Shown piece by piece: positions 6,230 to 7,631 of a DNA stretch of 7,631 nucleotides. The translations under genes and the position numbers were made by a program. Every line of letters starts with the position of its first letter. Position 1 is the stretch's first letter. This DNA is from an uncultured Microbacteriaceae bacterium. GTDB lineage: Bacteria > Actinomycetota > Actinomycetes > Actinomycetales > Microbacteriaceae. The DNA lies in assembly GCA_943914115.1 (NCBI GenBank), contig CALUAU010000098.1:1-7631 (forward strand), given 5' to 3'. The notes under the pieces were generated by a model that did no database searches, had not been told where the DNA came from, and was given only the letters and a program-made list of their open reading frames with translations.

Positions 6230-7266
6230 ACGAGTGGTATCCGGCAACCGGGGCAATTTCGCTGCCACCGCGCGGCCGAGTTGCCGTCATTGGTGGCGGT
6301 AACTGGGGTACAACTTTCGCGAAGATCATCGCCGACGGCGGAAACGACGTTACCCTCGCGGTGCGTCGCCCCGAGCTTGCCGATGAGATCAACGAAGCGC
6401 ATCGCAACACCGCGTATCTGCCCGGCGTGAATCTGCCCGAGCGCATCCTGGCCACGGCAGCTGTAGACGAAGCGGTGTCAGCTGCCGAGCTGATTTTTCT
6501 TTCGGTGCCGGCACAGTCGGCGCGCGAAAACCTCGAGGGCTTCAAGCGCTATTTAGGGCCGGATGCATCCGTTATTTCGCTAATGAAGGGTGTGGAACGC
6601 TCAACTGGCAAACGGATGAGCGAGGTCATTATGGAGGTGGCCGGCCTGCCCGCCGACCGGGTGGCGGTTGCTTCAGGGCCGAATATTGCACTCGAGATTG
6701 CCCGCGAAGAACCCACCGCGATCGTGGTGGCATCGGCATCGCAGCAGCTTGCGGTGAAAGTGGCGCGGCTTGCCCGCAACTCGTATCTGCGCACGTTCGT
6801 GAATGAAGATGTGGTGGGCACCGAGTTTGGTGGGGTGCTCAAAAACCTGATCGCCATCGCCACCGGTATCGCCGATGGTGTTGGCTTCGGTGAAAACACC
6901 AAGGCAGCGATTATGACGCGTGGCCTCGCCGAAATAACCGACTTTGCCGTGGCCCTGGGGGCACAGCGCGAAACCATGATGGGGCTGGCTGGTCTTGGAG
7001 ACCTGATCGCCACGTGCATGTCGCCCCTTTCACGCAATTTTACGGCGGGACGGCTTTTGGGGCAGGGCTACAGCTACAGTGACGTGACCAGCCGGATGGC
7101 ACAGACCGCCGAGGGGTTGCGTTCGGTGCACTCGATTTTGTTGATTGCGCAGCAGCACTCGGTGCCGATGCCAATCGTCACCCAGATTGCGGCCGTACTC
7201 GAGGGGCGGATGCATCCGGCCGACCTTGCCCCACACCTCACTACTGAAACAGGAGACCGGGAATGA
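6226..7266 (+). CDS. gpsA: Glycerol-3-phosphate dehydrogenase [NAD(P)+]
   Basis: Cytoplasmic enzyme that reduces dihydroxyacetone phosphate to sn-glycerol-3-phosphate, the backbone for phospholipids. The 346-residue protein has a short extra N-terminus of about 16 residues, then the Rossmann motif VAVIGGGNWGT (19-29). Further on are SLMKGVE, SGPNIALEIA, the catalytic lysine K206 in GGVLKN, IATGIADG, and the C-terminal MGLAGLGDLIATCMSP with SRNFTAGRLLGQG. These are complete and typical of GpsA. The GTG start at 6226 overlaps the plsC stop by four bases (GTGA) and has no strong ribosome-binding site, which suggests translation coupled to plsC. A later start just before the Rossmann motif is conceivable, but no suitable codon with a better site is seen. 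The gene contains two copies of a 12-bp palindrome (see separate entries). Confidence 0.96.
   Translation: MNEWYPATGAISLPPRGRVAVIGGGNWGTTFAKIIADGGNDVTLAVRRPELADEINEAHRNTAYLPGVNLPERILATAAVDEAVSAAELIFLSVPAQSARENLEGFKRYLGPDASVISLMKGVERSTGKRMSEVIMEVAGLPADRVAVASGPNIALEIAREEPTAIVVASASQQLAVKVARLARNSYLRTFVNEDVVGTEFGGVLKNLIAIATGIADGVGFGENTKAAIMTRGLAEITDFAVALGAQRETMMGLAGLGDLIATCMSPLSRNFTAGRLLGQGYSYSDVTSRMAQTAEGLRSVHSILLIAQQHSVPMPIVTQIAAVLEGRMHPADLAPHLTTETGDRE
6560..6571. repeat. 12-bp palindrome CGGATGCATCCG, copy 1 (within gpsA)
   Basis: A perfect 12-bp palindrome. Here the reading frame splits it as cCG-GAT-GCA-TCC-G, coding P112-D-A-S-V116 of GpsA. The same 12 bases recur at 7207-7218 in another frame. 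Function unknown; it may be a protein-binding or methylation site, or an over-represented genomic word. Confidence 0.5.
7207..7218. repeat. 12-bp palindrome CGGATGCATCCG, copy 2 (within gpsA)
   Basis: Identical to the palindrome at 6560-6571, but in this copy the codons are CGG-ATG-CAT-CCG (R328-M-H-P331 of GpsA). The peptides differ between the copies, so the match is at DNA level and not due to a repeated protein motif. Confidence 0.5.
7251..7256 (+). promoter_or_regulatory. Ribosome-binding site of ddl
   Basis: AGGAGA within the last codons of gpsA, 6 nt before the ATG at 7263. It is the strongest such site in the murA-ddl part and fixes the ddl start. Confidence 0.8.
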
Positions 7267-7631
7267 CCGCAACAAACCGCCGCACGGTACTTGTCTTGTT
7301 CGGGGGACGGTCGAGCGAACACACTATTTCGTGCGCCACCGCCGCAGGGGTATTGGGCGCTATCGACCGCGAAAAGTTCGACGTCATCCCGGTGGGTATC
7401 ACCCGCGAGGGTGCCTGGGTGCTCGAAGAAGACAACCCCGCAAAGTTTCAGCTTGACCCCGAACACATGCCCGAGGTGGTCGACAACGGCACCCGCGTGC
7501 TGCTGCCCGACAGCGTGCAAAGCCGCACGCTACGAGTGGTGCGCGAGGGCACGGTGGCGCCGCTTGCCGATGTGGACGTGGTGTTTCCGCTGATCCACGG
7601 CCCCTTCGGTGAAGACGGCACACTGCAGGGC
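7263..7631 (+). CDS. ddl: D-alanine--D-alanine ligase, N-terminal part; 3' end cut by the window
   Basis: Ddl joins two D-alanines with ATP, making the dipeptide that ends the peptidoglycan pentapeptide stem in the cytoplasm. The 123 visible residues start MTATNRRTVLVLFGGRSSEH and show the ligase N-terminal signature FGGRSSEHTISCATA (13-27), with the E19 equivalent that contacts the first D-alanine. They end in VFPLIHGPFGEDGTLQG (107-123), a hallmark of the family. The ATP-grasp domain lies beyond the window. The ATG at 7263 overlaps the gpsA TGA (ATGA) and is preceded by AGGAGA. The context with murA supports a cell-wall role. A D-Ala-D-Lac ligase cannot be fully excluded because the specificity residues are not in view, but nothing suggests a van cluster. 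Confidence 0.95.
   Translation, partial: MTATNRRTVLVLFGGRSSEHTISCATAAGVLGAIDREKFDVIPVGITREGAWVLEEDNPAKFQLDPEHMPEVVDNGTRVLLPDSVQSRTLRVVREGTVAPLADVDVVFPLIHGPFGEDGTLQG

Noticed and set aside
1..7631. Mobile element, CRISPR, defence system, tRNA or rRNA
   Set aside because: No transposase or integrase motif, direct-repeat array, tRNA cloverleaf or rRNA sequence was seen; coding density leaves only the 173-bp leader free.

Overview
The window is GC-rich, densely coded chromosome with every gene on the + strand. It looks like a high-GC Gram-positive bacterium (Actinobacteria). The actinobacterial style of the proteins, the frequent GTG starts, the 4-bp GTGA gene overlaps and the order leuC-leuD-murA-plsC-gpsA-ddl point, by recollection rather than by a search, to Microbacteriaceae or a close relative. 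No tRNA, rRNA, CRISPR, insertion sequence, phage or other mobile gene is visible, and no gene shows foreign base composition by eye.

Layout. (1) Bases 2-1795: the 3' part of a long-chain acyl-CoA synthetase gene whose true start lies left of the window. (2) Bases 1796-1968: the only real intergenic gap (173 bp). It holds an extended -10 promoter, a possible 14-codon leaderless upstream ORF, a perfect 10-bp inverted repeat around that ORF's stop codon, and the leuC ribosome-binding site. (3) Bases 1969-4065: leuC and leuD, the two subunits of isopropylmalate isomerase (leucine biosynthesis), directly abutting. (4) Bases 4062-7631: murA, plsC, gpsA and the 5' part of ddl, overlapping by 2-4 bp or separated by 5 bp.

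How the genes fit together. From leuC onward, gene spacing runs from -4 to +5 bp, so leuC to ddl is probably one transcript read from the promoter before leuC. It joins one amino-acid step (LeuCD) to envelope building. MurA makes the first committed peptidoglycan precursor, and Ddl makes the D-Ala-D-Ala dipeptide. GpsA makes sn-glycerol-3-phosphate, and PlsC adds the second acyl chain to give phosphatidic acid. The acyl-CoA synthetase upstream activates fatty acids but is separated by the gap and probably belongs to a different transcript.

The protein-coding content is ordinary housekeeping. The parts worth a second look are the leuC leader (uORF plus competing hairpins) and an identical 12-bp palindrome that occurs twice in gpsA in two different reading frames. 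I found no evidence of a new defence, mobile or biosynthetic system.
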